Assembly (NCBI GenBank): GCA_003024985.2
Contig: PXIH01S0008653.1
From: Euperipatoides rowelli
Lineage: Eukaryota; Onychophora; Udeonychophora; Euonychophora; Peripatopsidae
Length of the DNA: 11,489 nt
Direction: 5' to 3' (one strand)
The translations under genes and the position numbers were made by a program. The notes beneath the pieces were generated by a model. That model had not been told where the DNA came from. It ran no database searches and saw only the letters and a list, made by a program, of their open reading frames with translations. The stretch's first letter is position 1. Every line of letters begins with the position of its first letter. Of this stretch, positions 1 to 8,532 are shown in pieces.

Positions 1-34
1 GCCCCAGGTGGCAAAAGCTCTAGGTACGCCACTG
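1..34 (-). mobile_element. possible DNA-transposon terminus, cut by window edge
   Basis: Read on the minus strand, this stretch starts CAGTGGCGTACCTAGAG and runs into a CACCTGGGGC-like block. 'CAGTGGCGTA-CTAG...CCCGGGGC' is a pattern I recall as recurring at the ends of animal DNA transposons, but I cannot assign a superfamily. The other end and any target duplication lie outside the window. The outer copia remnant becomes unreadable about 100 bp before this point (35-130), which would fit an insertion boundary. Confidence 0.25.
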
Positions 35-130
35 GGTACACATGAACCACATAAAACTTATCACCTCAAAATATCAGCACACTCTCTCAGCCTGCTCCCA
101 AAAATAATCCTATCATTAATATTTGAATCA

Positions 131-467
131 GTATAGGAGGTGCTTGGGTGGTACGCCAAAGTTACGTCTAGTGGATATGCGCATATCAGCACCAGTTGCT
201 TTATCTTGTTGATTACCCCTTATTGAAGCCATTATTTCACTTTAAAATTCATTTGGATTTGATCCATCAAAGTAATAATTTGTAGTCAAATCAAATAAAA
301 CACTATGGGATATTACTAAGTAGGCTACAAGTGTTAGGCTTCTAAATACATTACCCCTTCTGTCTGTCCCCATATCCCACAAGATATCCCAGCTGTGATG
401 TGCCTTCCAATTTTGTTCTTTTCTCCTTGGGTACAAGAGCATATGCTGGACAACCGAAAGTTCTTAC
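131..467 (-). pseudogene. outer copia element C: integrase C-terminal remnant
   Basis: This is the downstream part of the pol gene of an old minus-strand copia element. From 467 leftward it reads VRTFGCPAYALVPKEKRTKL and then GYLVGYGD, the typical 'hLRvFGC.AY..vPk..R.KLd...GvfvGYg' block at the end of the copia integrase core. A frameshift near 345 moves the match to another frame. That frame continues with VISHSVLFDLTTNYY (the 'vi.SRdV.FdE' region), an in-frame stop at 242-244, and then TRRNFGVPPKHLLY at 131-175, the motif that normally lies between integrase and reverse transcriptase. No reverse transcriptase match follows in 35-130. The upstream continuation of the gene is at 1012-1118, beyond a miniature transposon. 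Several stops and at least one frameshift make it a dead remnant. Confidence 0.8.
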
Positions 468-1011
468 TAGAGTTAGACCGATATATCGGTTTGGTACATT
501 AGTGCCGATTGTTCAGTAATTTTCCCATCAGCATCAGTAGCCAATGTTAAATTCCGGAAAACAATCCACCATCGGCACAAAACACAAGAAACAGCAAATG
601 CCTGGATGATGTTTTTCATCCCCCCTCCCTTCACAATTCAGTAAAAACAATAGTTAATTTAGTTTCAAGCTCAACTTTTAAATTAAGTCTAATCAGGTTT
701 TTTTTTTTTCACTTTTGTGTTTGCTGTGATAAATAGATTTCTATGGTCAAGACTCAATATCAACAGTCAGTTTATTAAAAAATTATAAATTTTAAAACTT
801 TTACCAAAATTTATTAGTTAGCCAAGTAGTTAGTAGTGATTACTGGTGATTTTGTCACCTAAATTGTTTAAGTGTTTAAAAAAAATCATCAATCGGCATT
901 GGCCTATGGCAATCTTAAAACATGTCATTGGCAATCGGCATCGGTAAAAAAGCTGAATGAAAAAAAGTGGCATTGGCCCATCGGTGACTTTTTTTCATCG
1001 GTCTAATGCTA
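468..1011. mobile_element. non-autonomous hAT-like element (MITE), 544 bp
   Basis: The insert is flanked by 8-bp direct repeats, gttcttac (460-467) and gttctcac (1012-1019), differing at one base. Its ends are inverted repeats: tagagttagaccgat at the left and, read in reverse complement, tagcattagaccgat at the right, 13 of 15 identical. A perfect 12-bp palindrome, ccgatatatcgg (478-489), sits just inside the left end. Copies of an ATCGGC/ATCGGT word cluster near both ends (about 485, 571, 892, 934, 939, 980, 997), as expected of subterminal transposase-binding repeats. There is no coding capacity inside. The 8-bp duplication and the end structure fit the hAT superfamily. It sits inside the integrase gene of copia element C, whose motifs continue on both sides. 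Confidence 0.85.
478..489. repeat. subterminal palindrome of the hAT-like element
   Basis: This is a perfect 12-bp inverted repeat, ccgatatatcgg, ten bases inside the left terminus. The right end has only the ccgat half, so the two ends are not symmetrical. It may be a transposase-binding site; that role is inferred from its position. Confidence 0.6.
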
Positions 1012-1118
1012 GTTCTCACATGTTCTAGTCCAGAATTCTACCTTCTGAGGCCTCACACAGAGTTATATTTTGGTCCCATTTTTGTAATGAAGCTGCTCAA
1101 ATAATTGGCTGTACTCAC
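1012..1118 (-). pseudogene. outer copia element C: short integrase fragment between two insertions
   Basis: This piece of C is bounded on the right by the 3' LTR of element A and on the left by the hAT-like element. Reading leftward from 1118 the minus strand gives VSTANYLSSFITK, the continuation of the 'LWGEAV.TA.YL.NR.P' block whose first half ends at 4516. After a frameshift it gives TLCEASEGRILD, a decayed 'TPYEaf.GRKPd' block, and then LEHVRT, which runs into RTFGCPAY at 467 once the hAT-like element and one target copy are disregarded. Stops and frameshifts show it is not functional. Its value is in proving that C is one gene split by two insertions. Confidence 0.75.
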
Positions 1119-1634
1119 TCTTGTAAGTTATGGGCATAAATGAATAACACAGTGAAATATCACAAAAACACTTAGTCAAACTATAATAAAATAATAACAT
1201 ACTTCTAGTTTACTTAGTTGACTAAAATTTTAATTCCTGGACAAGGATGGTTCAGATCTACACTCAAACGTTTATACATATACTGTCGCCATTAAGGCTT
1301 CCCACAGAGGATTGTGGGTGAAAAAAAAGTTACATGGAATTGTAATAGATAGTTACATAACACTCCTGGCAAGACCAAGTGATATCTAGAAAAGTTTTAA
1401 TACATTAGATAAAATGAAATAAGCTACCTATAATTATTTGTTAGTAAATGAACGTCTTTTTACAAATCAGATATAAATTGGTTATAATACATGAGCATGT
1501 TATTTAGATTAATTATTGTATAACACCAAACATTTCACCCAGTATGCAAGAATTTAATCTGAAGGTGCGTATGTTATGCCTGTTTTGACGATGGTTTATC
1601 AGAGATTTTATACCCTCACACTTGGACAACAACA
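1119..1634 (-). repeat. 3' LTR of copia element A
   Basis: This is a direct repeat of 3980-4515, with long identical blocks (for example around 1197-1262 and 1350-1450). On the minus strand it begins TGTTGTTGTCC directly after the polypurine tract and ends TTACAAGA. The end ACAAGA is a near-complement of the start TGTTGT. The outer boundary is uncertain by about 3 bp, because CTCTTGTAAG is shared by both copies. It lacks an insert present in the other copy near 4172-4190 and a 4-bp insert near 4449. Confidence 0.9.
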
Positions 1635-1643
1635 CTCCCCCTC
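1635..1643 (-). promoter_or_regulatory. polypurine tract of element A
   Basis: The minus strand reads GAGGGGGAG immediately before the TGTTGTTG start of the 3' LTR. This is the normal place for the plus-strand primer of reverse transcription. It lies about 40 bp past the pol stop codon. A CTCCC/GGGAG inverted repeat (1635-1652) spans it, which may be chance. Confidence 0.8.
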
Positions 1644-1683
1644 AAGTGGGAGACTTAATTAAGTGTAAGGATTAATATGACAA

Positions 1684-2968
1684 TCATTCTGCCGGGATCC
1701 CTCTATTTGATCTAGAGGATCTCCTGAATCCCGAAGTGTTACTATCATGTTCATCTTCATCTGGGTGAGGTATGATTACAGTGTTAGGAAGACTGTTGGA
1801 TTTATGGGGTCAATCAATGTGTTTTCTTCTAGAAATGATACACTAGTCTCATTGACAATTTTATGTGTTCCAGGTATCCACACACGGTAACATTTTTTTT
1901 GTTAAGTCCATACCCCACCAAAACTCCCTTTACAGCGGTAGGGTCCAATTTTTTCCTCTGACTTCTAGGCACATAGGCGAAAGCAGTTGATCCAAAAATT
2001 AGTATGTGACTCACAGATGGGATTTTACTGAACCAAAGTTCATATGGTGTTTTCTCCTCGACGTTCATTCCACTCTCTTGTTCAACTAGGCGGATGTCAT
2101 ATCCACTTCTCCCCATAGGTTGAGAGGTAATCCTTTTTCTATCATAATTGTTTGCATTTCATTGAGGAGTGTCATGTTGATCCACTCAGCCTGGCCATTC
2201 TGCTGAGGGGTGTGGGGCACTGAATATTGGTGGGTAATTCCATGATCCTTAAGAAATAATTCAAGTTTATAATCACTATACTCCCCCCACCATCGGATCT
2301 CATCCCCTCTGGATAGTATCCAAAATTTGTATGGCCCTGGGTTATAATGTGTATCAATCTCTGGGAGTTTCAAATTTGTTCTTCAACAGGACAACTTGCA
2401 AGAGTCCAGAATATTGGTCAGTTACGGTGAGTATGTAATGACATCCGCCCATAGTTGGAGGGTTTATAGGTCCACACAAGTCAGTTACGACTACCTTGAA
2501 TGGTTTATTTGTTCGGTTGTTGGAAGGCAAAAAGGTTCTCTGGGTCATTGATCCAATTTGGCAAGTTTGGCAGAAATCACCAAGGGTGCAATGGGCTATA
2601 TTTAAATTGTTAACCATTTGTTTGGACACCATATTTTTTATACCCGAAATACTCCTGTGGCCCAGCCTCTTATGCCACACATGTATGCAGGCTGAAAGAG
2701 CAGATTGGGGATCCATGTCTAAAGTTGGTTTAATAATAATTACGTTACCATCTGCCTTCCCTTCATAATAATGTTGCTTCCATTTGAGACTATGCATTCT
2801 ATGTTATTGAAAGTCACTGTATGTCCTTATGCACACATTCTTTTCACTGACATCATTTTTTGAGTCAAATTTGGAACAAGTAAGACATCATTCAATACGA
2901 CTCTGTTTATTATATCATTACATTTAATATTCAGGACTGTCTTACCTGTAGTGGTGGCATGATATGGG
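1684..2968 (-). pseudogene. element A pol: protease linker, GAG-pre-integrase and integrase; ends without reverse transcriptase
   Basis: Integrase joins the cDNA copy to host DNA. In order on the minus strand: a linker with LLVPNLTQKMMSVKRM (about 2850-2910); the GAG-pre-integrase zinc domain WHKRLGHRS...CQTCQIG (about 2560-2690); the integrase core with first Asp in VVTDLCGP (codon 2480-2482), second Asp in RSDGGG (2292-2294) and Glu in QQNGQAEW (2185-2187). The second Asp and the Glu lie about 36 codons apart across a frameshift, matching a DD35E core. Then come TPYELW and KKLDPTAVKGVLVGYG (about 1920-2065), and FRRSSRSNRGIPAE ending at a TGA (1684-1686). The match hops between all three frames, so the gene is dead. 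In full-length copia elements reverse transcriptase follows the GIPP motif; here the polypurine tract follows within 45 bp. Confidence 0.88.
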
Positions 2969-3891
2969 TTAGTCCAACTCTGACAATTCTGTTAAGTCAT
3001 CTTTACTAGGGGTCATGTGGGCACTGGCCCCAGAATCGAGGATCCAAGTTGATGAATTCTTGTCTTCAGGTTTATTAACACCGAACAAGGCCCACTCTTC
3101 CTGTAATTCCAGAAGTTGGTAAGGTTCATTTTCACGTGATACTAGTGATCTAAGATTTCCTTCTTGCCTTCTATTAGTTACTGCCTGGTAGTTAGTCTTA
3201 AGGTTTAGGTTTTGTTCGCAAATGCGTCTAATGTGCCCTTCTTTTTCACACGAATGGCATATAATTTTTCCCCTTCTCATTCCTATTCCAAGTTTATCGT
3301 TAGTGGCCATTGCTAGTTCTTGATCCTGCTCTGCTAAATGAGTCACTTCCTTTTTTGTTGCCTCATCTCTCAATTTAAAGCACACATATTCCAGATTTAT
3401 ATCCTTTTCATCTCGGGATTCTATATTTGTAACAATGGCTTCAAAGGTTGTGGGTAATCCACCTAATATGGCCGCGACAATGTGTGTCTCTTTAACGCTT
3501 TATCCTATGACTCGGAGCCTTTCAGCCAACTCTTTTATTGAATTCAAATAGTCCTCCATATTTTTGTGTGATTCGTAACTATTGCTGTATAATTTTTTAA
3601 GTAAGTACAGTTTGTTCGTGAAATTTGAATGTTTGTATGTCTTTTTAAGTTTTGTCTAGGCTTGTTTAGCGGTTTTACAGTCTGTTAGGAGAATTAATAA
3701 TTGTCCTCAAGTGCCAGTCCAATGGTTGCCCTGGTGCTTTTATCTTCCATTCCTCGTTCATCGTAGTTGGTGGGTCTTTGGTAATCATACTCCATAATTT
3801 TTTTTTTCTGGAGTATCATCTCCATTTTTAATTTCCACATAAAATAGTTTTCTCCTGTTAACTTGGTGATTTGGTATCCTTTGCTTTCCAT
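2969..3891 (-). pseudogene. element A gag and protease remnant
   Basis: Gag forms the particle and the aspartic protease cleaves the polyprotein. The start at 3891 opens MESKGYQITKLTGENYFMWK, the usual copia gag N-terminus ('..f..L.G.NY..Wk.km...L'). A frameshift near 3690 moves the match to the frame with QAWTKLKKTY, LKKLYSNSY and ILGGLPTTFEAIV (UBN2-type gag core). One in-frame stop lies near 3505. The frame then runs open to 2969, with the CCHC zinc knuckle CHSCEKEGHIRRIC (about 3215-3257) and the protease active site WILDSGASAHMTP (about 3005-3050, catalytic DSG). Gag and protease appear to share one frame. The start is about 75 bp after the primer site, a normal leader length. Paralogous to the gag of element B at 6193. 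Confidence 0.88.
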
Positions 3892-3966
3892 GGTAATTTA
3901 TCTATTTATAGTTTTTATGTGCGTGGTTTCGAGAATTTTGCGTTATTGTCCTTTAATGAATCGCGA

Positions 3967-3979
3967 CTGGGCCATAACC
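3967..3979 (-). other. primer-binding site of element A (initiator tRNA-Met, 5' half)
   Basis: Directly after the 5' LTR the minus strand reads GGTTATGGCCCAG. Insect-type copia elements are primed by the 5' half of initiator tRNA-Met cut in its anticodon loop, with the site GGTTATGGGCCCAG. The copy here matches that except for one missing G in the GGGCCC run. The adjacency also fixes the LTR end at 3980. Confidence 0.8.
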
Positions 3980-4515
3980 TCTTGTAAGTTATGGGCATAA
4001 ATGAATAACACAGTGAAATATCACAAAAAGTACATAATCAAACTATAATAAAATAAGAACTGATAATTCTAGTTTACTTAGTTGACTAAAATTTTAATTC
4101 CTGGACAAGGATGGTTCAGATCTACATTCAAACATTTATACATATAATGTCGCCTATAAGGCTTCCCACAGATCGATAAAAAAATAGGTTTGGGGGTGAA
4201 AAAGAAAGGTTACATGGAATTGTGATAGTTACATAACACTCCTGGCAAGACCAAGTGATATCTAGAAAAGTTTTAATACATTAGATAAAATGAAATAAGC
4301 TACCTATAATTATTTGTTAGTAAATGAACGTATATTTACAAATCAGATACAAATTGCTTATAATAAATGAGAATGTTATTTAGATTCATTATTGTATAAC
4401 ACCAAACATTTCACCAAGTATGCAATAATTTAATCTGAAGGTGCGTAGCCTATGTTATGCCTGTTTTGACGATGATTTATCAGAGATTTTTTACCCTCAC
4501 ACTTGGATAACAACA
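3980..4515 (-). repeat. 5' LTR of copia element A
   Basis: This is the partner of 1119-1634. On the minus strand it starts TGTTGTTATCC (4515 downward) and ends TTACAAGA next to the primer site. It has about 20 bp more than the other copy, mainly an A-rich insert near 4172-4190 and tagc near 4449. LTRs carry the element's promoter and polyadenylation signals; I could not pick out a convincing TATA box. Confidence 0.9.
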
Positions 4516-5280
4516 ACCACAGCCTCCCCCCATAAACCTTTGGGTAATCCGGTGTCAATCAACATGCTTCTAGCCATAAGGGACAGTAATCTGGGGTAGG
4601 ATTCCGAGATCATTCAGGTCACTATTTAGATCATAATTTTCAAACTCTCACCCTCCATCTGATCAAAATACTACAGAGTACCACCCAGACCTGTTTACCT
4701 CTGTTTCATATATGATATCACCTAGCTGGTCACTTTGGTTTTACTTTTGATAACTTTCAGGACAGTATAGTTACTGCACTCATTCATTAGGGTTAAAAAA
4801 TATCTTCCTCCACTTAATGTGGGAGGGGATATGGGTCCACATATGTTGGAATGTACATTACAATGTGAAATACTTGTTTTGATTTATCATGTCTACTGAG
4901 AGGAAAAGGCTTTTGTTTATTTTTGCCTATACTACAATGTTTGCAGATGTCATCATGGCCGCATTTATCTATCTTGATACCTGTACTGGTCATATTATGG
5001 TCCATTAGCCTCTTGACTTGCTCTAAATGCCGGTAACCTAGTTTCTTGTACCAGTCGTGAAATCACAAGGAAGTCATTGATAGTTCATTGATGCTGTGAT
5101 TAGATTTATTTAACACATTATTATGGGAGTGAGCGTCGATGTGCAAATGTTTGTCTTTAATAAGTTGGCATTTATTATTAGAAAAATTAACCACATAATT
5201 TTTTTGTCAAAGTCTACCCACTAATATGAGGTTAGCAGAAGCATCGTGACAAATATTTGGGAGAAATAATGATAACCACT
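4516..5280 (-). pseudogene. outer copia element C: pre-integrase and integrase N-terminal part
   Basis: The 5' part of the remaining pol gene of C. Reading leftward from about 5270: NICHDASANLILVGRL and NYVVNFSNNKCQLIKDKHL (the linker after protease), then FHDWYKKLGYRHLEQVK and CKHCSIGKNKQKPF (the GAG-pre-integrase HHCC domain, about 4890-5050). A frame with SGGRYFLTLMNECSNYTVLK follows (about 4750-4815, the 'GgkyfltfiDd.SRy' integrase block), then a very decayed D-GGE region (about 4640-4700), and MARSMLIDTGLPKGLWGEAV ending at 4516, where the LTR of A cuts in. Gag, protease and the 5' LTR of C are absent: similarity stops near 5280. Numerous stops make it clearly older than A. Confidence 0.8.
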
Positions 5281-5741
5281 ATTAAAATCAAAACAAAAAT
5301 GGATTTATTTCTTAAGAAAACAATTATTTTATTTAATTTGTTAGTAGACAAATTACATTACCACAGAATGTCGATCAAAAGCACCCCACCAAACATGGAC
5401 TCCGCCCCCCTATTTCTTGGCAAAACATAGGTAAATAGCACCATTACCGAACAAGAGTGCAATCACTGCACTTTGAATTTTTTATTACTTGAAAGAAATA
5501 CAAGGTGTATCCAAACAAGAGCGCCACACTAGATTTTTGCTTCATTTTACCTCATCTAAGGTTCAGGGCAGTGTATCCAAACAAGAGTGCCGTGTAAAGA
5601 TTTTCATGTCACCATCTGACATTATTTTGCTGTGACATCATTTTTATGTGTTTTACATCATCTAGATAAATATCAAGACACATAGCCATATAAGTGCGCC
5701 GTTTTAAAAAAAAACTCCCTATATATAGCTTCTGTGAATAA
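5281..5741. repeat. non-coding region with decayed CAACAAGAGYGCC motif array
   Basis: I see no gene here. A short motif recurs: ccgaacaagagtgc (5447-5460), ccaaacaagagcgcc (5511-5525), ccaaacaagagtgcc (5577-5591) and a poorer copy, taagtgcgcc (5691-5700). The first three are 64-66 bp apart, and the second and third share the preceding gtgtat. Related copies occur beyond element B (9117-9298), so B probably landed inside this repeat region. The rest is AT-rich. The origin of the repeat is unknown to me. Confidence 0.55.
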
Positions 5742-6129
5742 TGTTGAACCCTCATAAACAGAACGAAAGAGTTAGACCTAGTTGTGACTTATTTTACAGT
5801 AGCTTAATGTCTATGTATTATTTGATCATAGTTCAGCCTTATAACTCAATATAGTTCATATTTGTTTATGACTCATGACTGAAAAGATGCATGCTGGGAT
5901 AGCTTCCATTGTCTTGTTCCTGTGTCACCATTTTGAGAGGCTGTGTATTGTTAGACCTGTTGATTATTGTGAATACATTTCACTGAATTTAAACTTCAGA
6001 AGTGTTATGAACTTTGTGATAATTTTATTAATTATATCAGTAGTATCGTATATACAGTTATTTAAAAAGTGTGGATTACCAATTTGTAAGCTGATATTTG
6101 CTTGATAGTCTCACATCGTATTTCCAAAA
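5742..6129 (+). repeat. 5' LTR of copia element B
   Basis: It matches 8697-9042 closely from 5772 onward. It begins TGTTGAA and ends TTCCAAAA, imperfect complements of each other as expected for copia LTR ends (TGTTG...CAACA). The start is set by analogy with the 3' copy, where TATTGAA follows a polypurine tract. An open frame inside (5875-6105) is a chance frame of the LTR; its start and reading are not kept in the other copy. Confidence 0.8.
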
Positions 6130-6143
6130 GATTATGAGCCTGA
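6130..6143 (+). other. degenerate primer-binding site of element B
   Basis: Immediately after the LTR the sequence is gattatgagcctga. It matches GGTTATGGGCCCAG, the complement of the initiator tRNA-Met 5' half, at 10 of 14 positions. The position is exactly right and the same primer is used by element A, so the call is reasonable despite the mismatches. Confidence 0.6.
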
Positions 6144-6192
6144 AGCGCTCGTAACAAAATTCTAATATGTTATTGTAATTATACAAGTTATT

Positions 6193-7349
6193 ATGGATAC
6201 CAAAATTTATAATATTACCAAACTGAATGGACTGAATTATTTTCTCTGGCGATTAAAAATTGAAATGATACTTCAAAGAGAAAATGTTTGGAACGTGGTA
6301 ATGGATGATGCTCCGGATCCAGTCACCGAGGAATGGAGGAGCAAGGACCAATGGGCACGTTCAACAATAGGATTGACGTAAGAGGACAAAATTTTATTCA
6401 CCACAGCCCACTGTAAATCATCAAAATAAATCTGGAGATTTCTGAGAGCCACATACGAGCACAAAGAGCTAGCGAGAAAGCTGTTTCTCTTAAAAAAGTT
6501 GTATGGATCAAAATACAAACAGCATAATGGAATGAAAGAATTTCTCAATGAAATTCAAGAAGTGGTAGAACTATTGAATGCTATAGGTGAAGAAGTAAAG
6601 GAAAGTCATCTGATTGCCATAATGCTGTGTGGTCTACCAGAAAATTTTAATGCTATAATAACTGCATTTGAGACAAGAGATGAAGAATCGTTTAAAGTAG
6701 AATATGTGATAGAGAGATTAAGAGGAGAGGCAGCAAGACAAGAAAGTAATCAAGAAGAAACCAACACACCCAGTGTAGCATTTAATATTGGACAACGAAC
6801 AGGTAAAAAAAGTATTGTGTGCCATTTTTGTGAAAGAACTGGACATATCAGACGTAATTGTCCAAATCTAAGAAGTAAAATGGAGAATGACAGAGAGGAA
6901 AGACTAAACGAATATCGGTCACCCTCCTATCATAACTCATTATTTTCAATGGATAATAATCCCGAAGAACAAACATTCGCAAATGGAGGTGAATTTGAAG
7001 AAAGGAATACTACTAGAGATGAACAAGAATGGGCTCTTAATGGACAGGAAAGAGTTAAAACGAACTTAAATAGTGAATGGATTGTGGACTCGGGGGCCAG
7101 TTCACATATGTCGCCGGCATTAAATTTTTTAACAACAAACGAATATTAGAAAAATCCATAGTAATTGAAGTAGCCAATGGTGAAAAGGTAGTAGCCAAAC
7201 AAATAGGAGACATGGTGATACACTCTCAATGTAGAACATTTACGTCCATAATAAGTCTTAAAAACATACTGTACATTCTTGATATTAAATCACAGCTGTT
7301 GTCAGTTCCCTCATTATGCGTAGATAAATATATTGTGAAATATTTCTAA
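6193..7349 (+). pseudogene. element B gag and protease remnant
   Basis: The start opens MDTKIYNITKLNGLNYFLWR, the copia gag N-terminus, 50 bp after the primer site. One frame is followed from 6193 to 7149, broken by TAA stops at 6379-6381 and 6427-6429. It contains the gag core (ARKLFLLKKLYGSKY, IAIMLCGLPENFNAII), the zinc knuckle CHFCERTGHIRRNC (6820-6861) and the protease active site WIVDSGASSHMSP (7078-7116). A frameshift near 7130-7150 then moves the match to the frame ending at 7349 (KSIVIEVANGEKVVAKQIGD, LKNILYILDIKSQLLSV), the rest of the protease domain. Residue order and spacing match gag-protease of element A. Roughly 380 codons, a normal size for this part of a copia polyprotein. 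Confidence 0.9.
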
Positions 7350-8463
7350 ATGGAAAATTATGTATGGAAGGTATACGTGATTGCATATATTATAAAGTTC
7401 AATCAGTGAATGTTTACCACGAGATTGCGAACTTTGCANAGCCCTGTGTGCATGTATGACATACACGGTTGGGACACAGGTCACTTGCTAATATTAAATT
7501 AATGGTAAAAAATAGTGTGGTAAGTGATCTAAACTTTGGAAGTTGTAGTCATTCTGATTTTTACTCGTCATGTCAAATGGGAGGTATGACACAGCACTTT
7601 CAAAACTTCTAACAATCATTGCAAGGAACCATTCAAAGGATTAGTTACAGATTTATGTGGTCCAATTTCACCTAGGTGGAAAACAATATTTTATGGCTAT
7701 AATGGATAATTTTTCAAATTTTACACAGGTGAGTTTTTTGACAAATAAATCGGAGGCAGGAAATCAAATTATTCAATACATAAATGAAGGATATTACAAG
7801 TTTAAATATATGCCAGAATTTATTCATACAGATGAGGGAGGAGAGTTTATGGGGAGTCAATTAAACAATTTTTTGGCCAGTCATGGCATTGTCCACCAGA
7901 CTTCTGTAGCATATGCTCATCAACAAAATGGGAAAGCAGAATGAAAGAATCGAACTCTCATTACTATGACTCGTAGCATGCTTAGTTCCTCCGGTTTACT
8001 CGCTACCTCTGGGGAGAGTCAGTATATTTATTGCCATATACATATTGAATCGGGTACCACATGTATCTCACATCAAGACTCCTTATGAACTATGGAATGG
8101 GGATGTTCCTTCCCTAAAACATTTAAGAACCTTTGGGTGTGAAGCTTATACATGGATTCCTAAATCAAAACGTAATAAATTAAGTGATACCTCTGTGAAA
8201 AGAATACTAGTAGGTTATGGCATATCTAAAAAGTGCTTTCGAATATGGAGACCAGGTACTAATCAAGTAGTAAATGCCATTAGTGTGAAATTTAATGAAA
8301 AATTGCATTATCCTGCCCTAATCTCAGAAAACTGTGTAAATCCCTCATCAATTAAAATTGAAATAAAAGACCAGCATGATGATCAAAACCATGTTTCAGA
8401 TAAACCACTCATAAGATTATTCATAGCTCTAAGGGCATACCCCCAATAAAATTAACTTACTAA
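7350..8463 (+). pseudogene. element B GAG-pre-integrase and integrase remnant; ends without reverse transcriptase
   Basis: The pre-integrase domain reads HTRLGHRSLANIK (7460-7498), with a TGA where A has Trp; its later CQTC-type pair is degraded to YSSC. After frameshifts the integrase core follows: first Asp in LVTDLCGPI (7650-7652), second Asp in HTDEGGEF (7831-7833), Glu in QQNGKAE (7939-7941), in one frame and exactly 36 codons apart, a DD35E core with all three acids kept. A TGA (7942-7944) replaces the usual Arg after the Glu. The C-terminal part starts near 8045 with RVPHVSHIKTPYELW and has KRILVGYGISKKCFRIW. A frameshift near 8415 leads to HSSKGIPPIKLTY and a stop at 8461-8463. The polypurine tract is 62 bp further on, leaving no room for reverse transcriptase. 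Confidence 0.88.
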
Positions 8464-8525
8464 TCTTATAACTGGATGCTGTGACATTGTATATAATTTA
8501 TTAATACTGTTTTAGAATATGTTAT

Positions 8526-8532
8526 GGAGGAG
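8526..8532 (+). promoter_or_regulatory. polypurine tract of element B
   Basis: ggaggag lies directly before TATTGAA, the mutated start of the 3' LTR (TGTTGAA in the 5' copy). This is the position and composition expected of the plus-strand primer. It is short, and the adjoining LTR start carries a change, so the exact edge may be off by a base or two. Confidence 0.6.

Larger units (their letters stand above)
1119..4515 (-). mobile_element. copia element A: full LTR-to-LTR copy lacking reverse transcriptase, nested in C
   Basis: The element reads from right to left: 5' LTR (3980-4515), primer site (3967-3979), gag-protease (2969-3891), pre-integrase and integrase (1684-2968), polypurine tract (1635-1643), 3' LTR (1119-1634). 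The internal region is only about 2.35 kb because the reverse transcriptase and RNase H that normally follow integrase in Ty1/copia elements are missing. It is inserted in the integrase gene of C: the minus strand reads LWGEAV just before the 5' LTR (4516 onward) and VSTANYL just after the 3' LTR (1118 downward). The flanking bases are GTGGT and GTGAG, an imperfect 5-bp target duplication. The two LTRs differ at very roughly 30 positions by eye plus a few indels, so the insertion is old. All coding frames are broken. Confidence 0.9.

Noticed and set aside
2496-2768. 90-codon open frame on the plus strand.
   Set aside because: It is antisense to the pre-integrase and integrase region of element A, which has clear homology on the minus strand.
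4516-4540. G-rich run on the minus strand (GGGGGGAGG) next to A's right LTR, which looks like a polypurine tract and would imply a tandem element sharing that LTR.
   Set aside because: It translates as LWGEAV of a copia integrase (element C), and the gene resumes at 1118. Nested insertion explains it better.
5447-5591. Evenly spaced motif copies considered as a CRISPR array.
   Set aside because: The copies are short and degenerate, the sequence context is eukaryotic, and no cas genes are present.
5717-5730. TATA-like cctatatatagc just upstream of element B, possible promoter.
   Set aside because: It lies outside the LTR and has no counterpart before the 3' LTR; AT-rich background makes it uninformative.
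5875-6105. 76-codon open frame on the plus strand.
   Set aside because: It lies wholly inside the 5' LTR of B; the matching part of the 3' LTR has indels and different reading, and the translation resembles no known protein.
6273-6548. 91-codon open frame on the minus strand.
   Set aside because: It is antisense to the gag of element B and has no similarity of its own.
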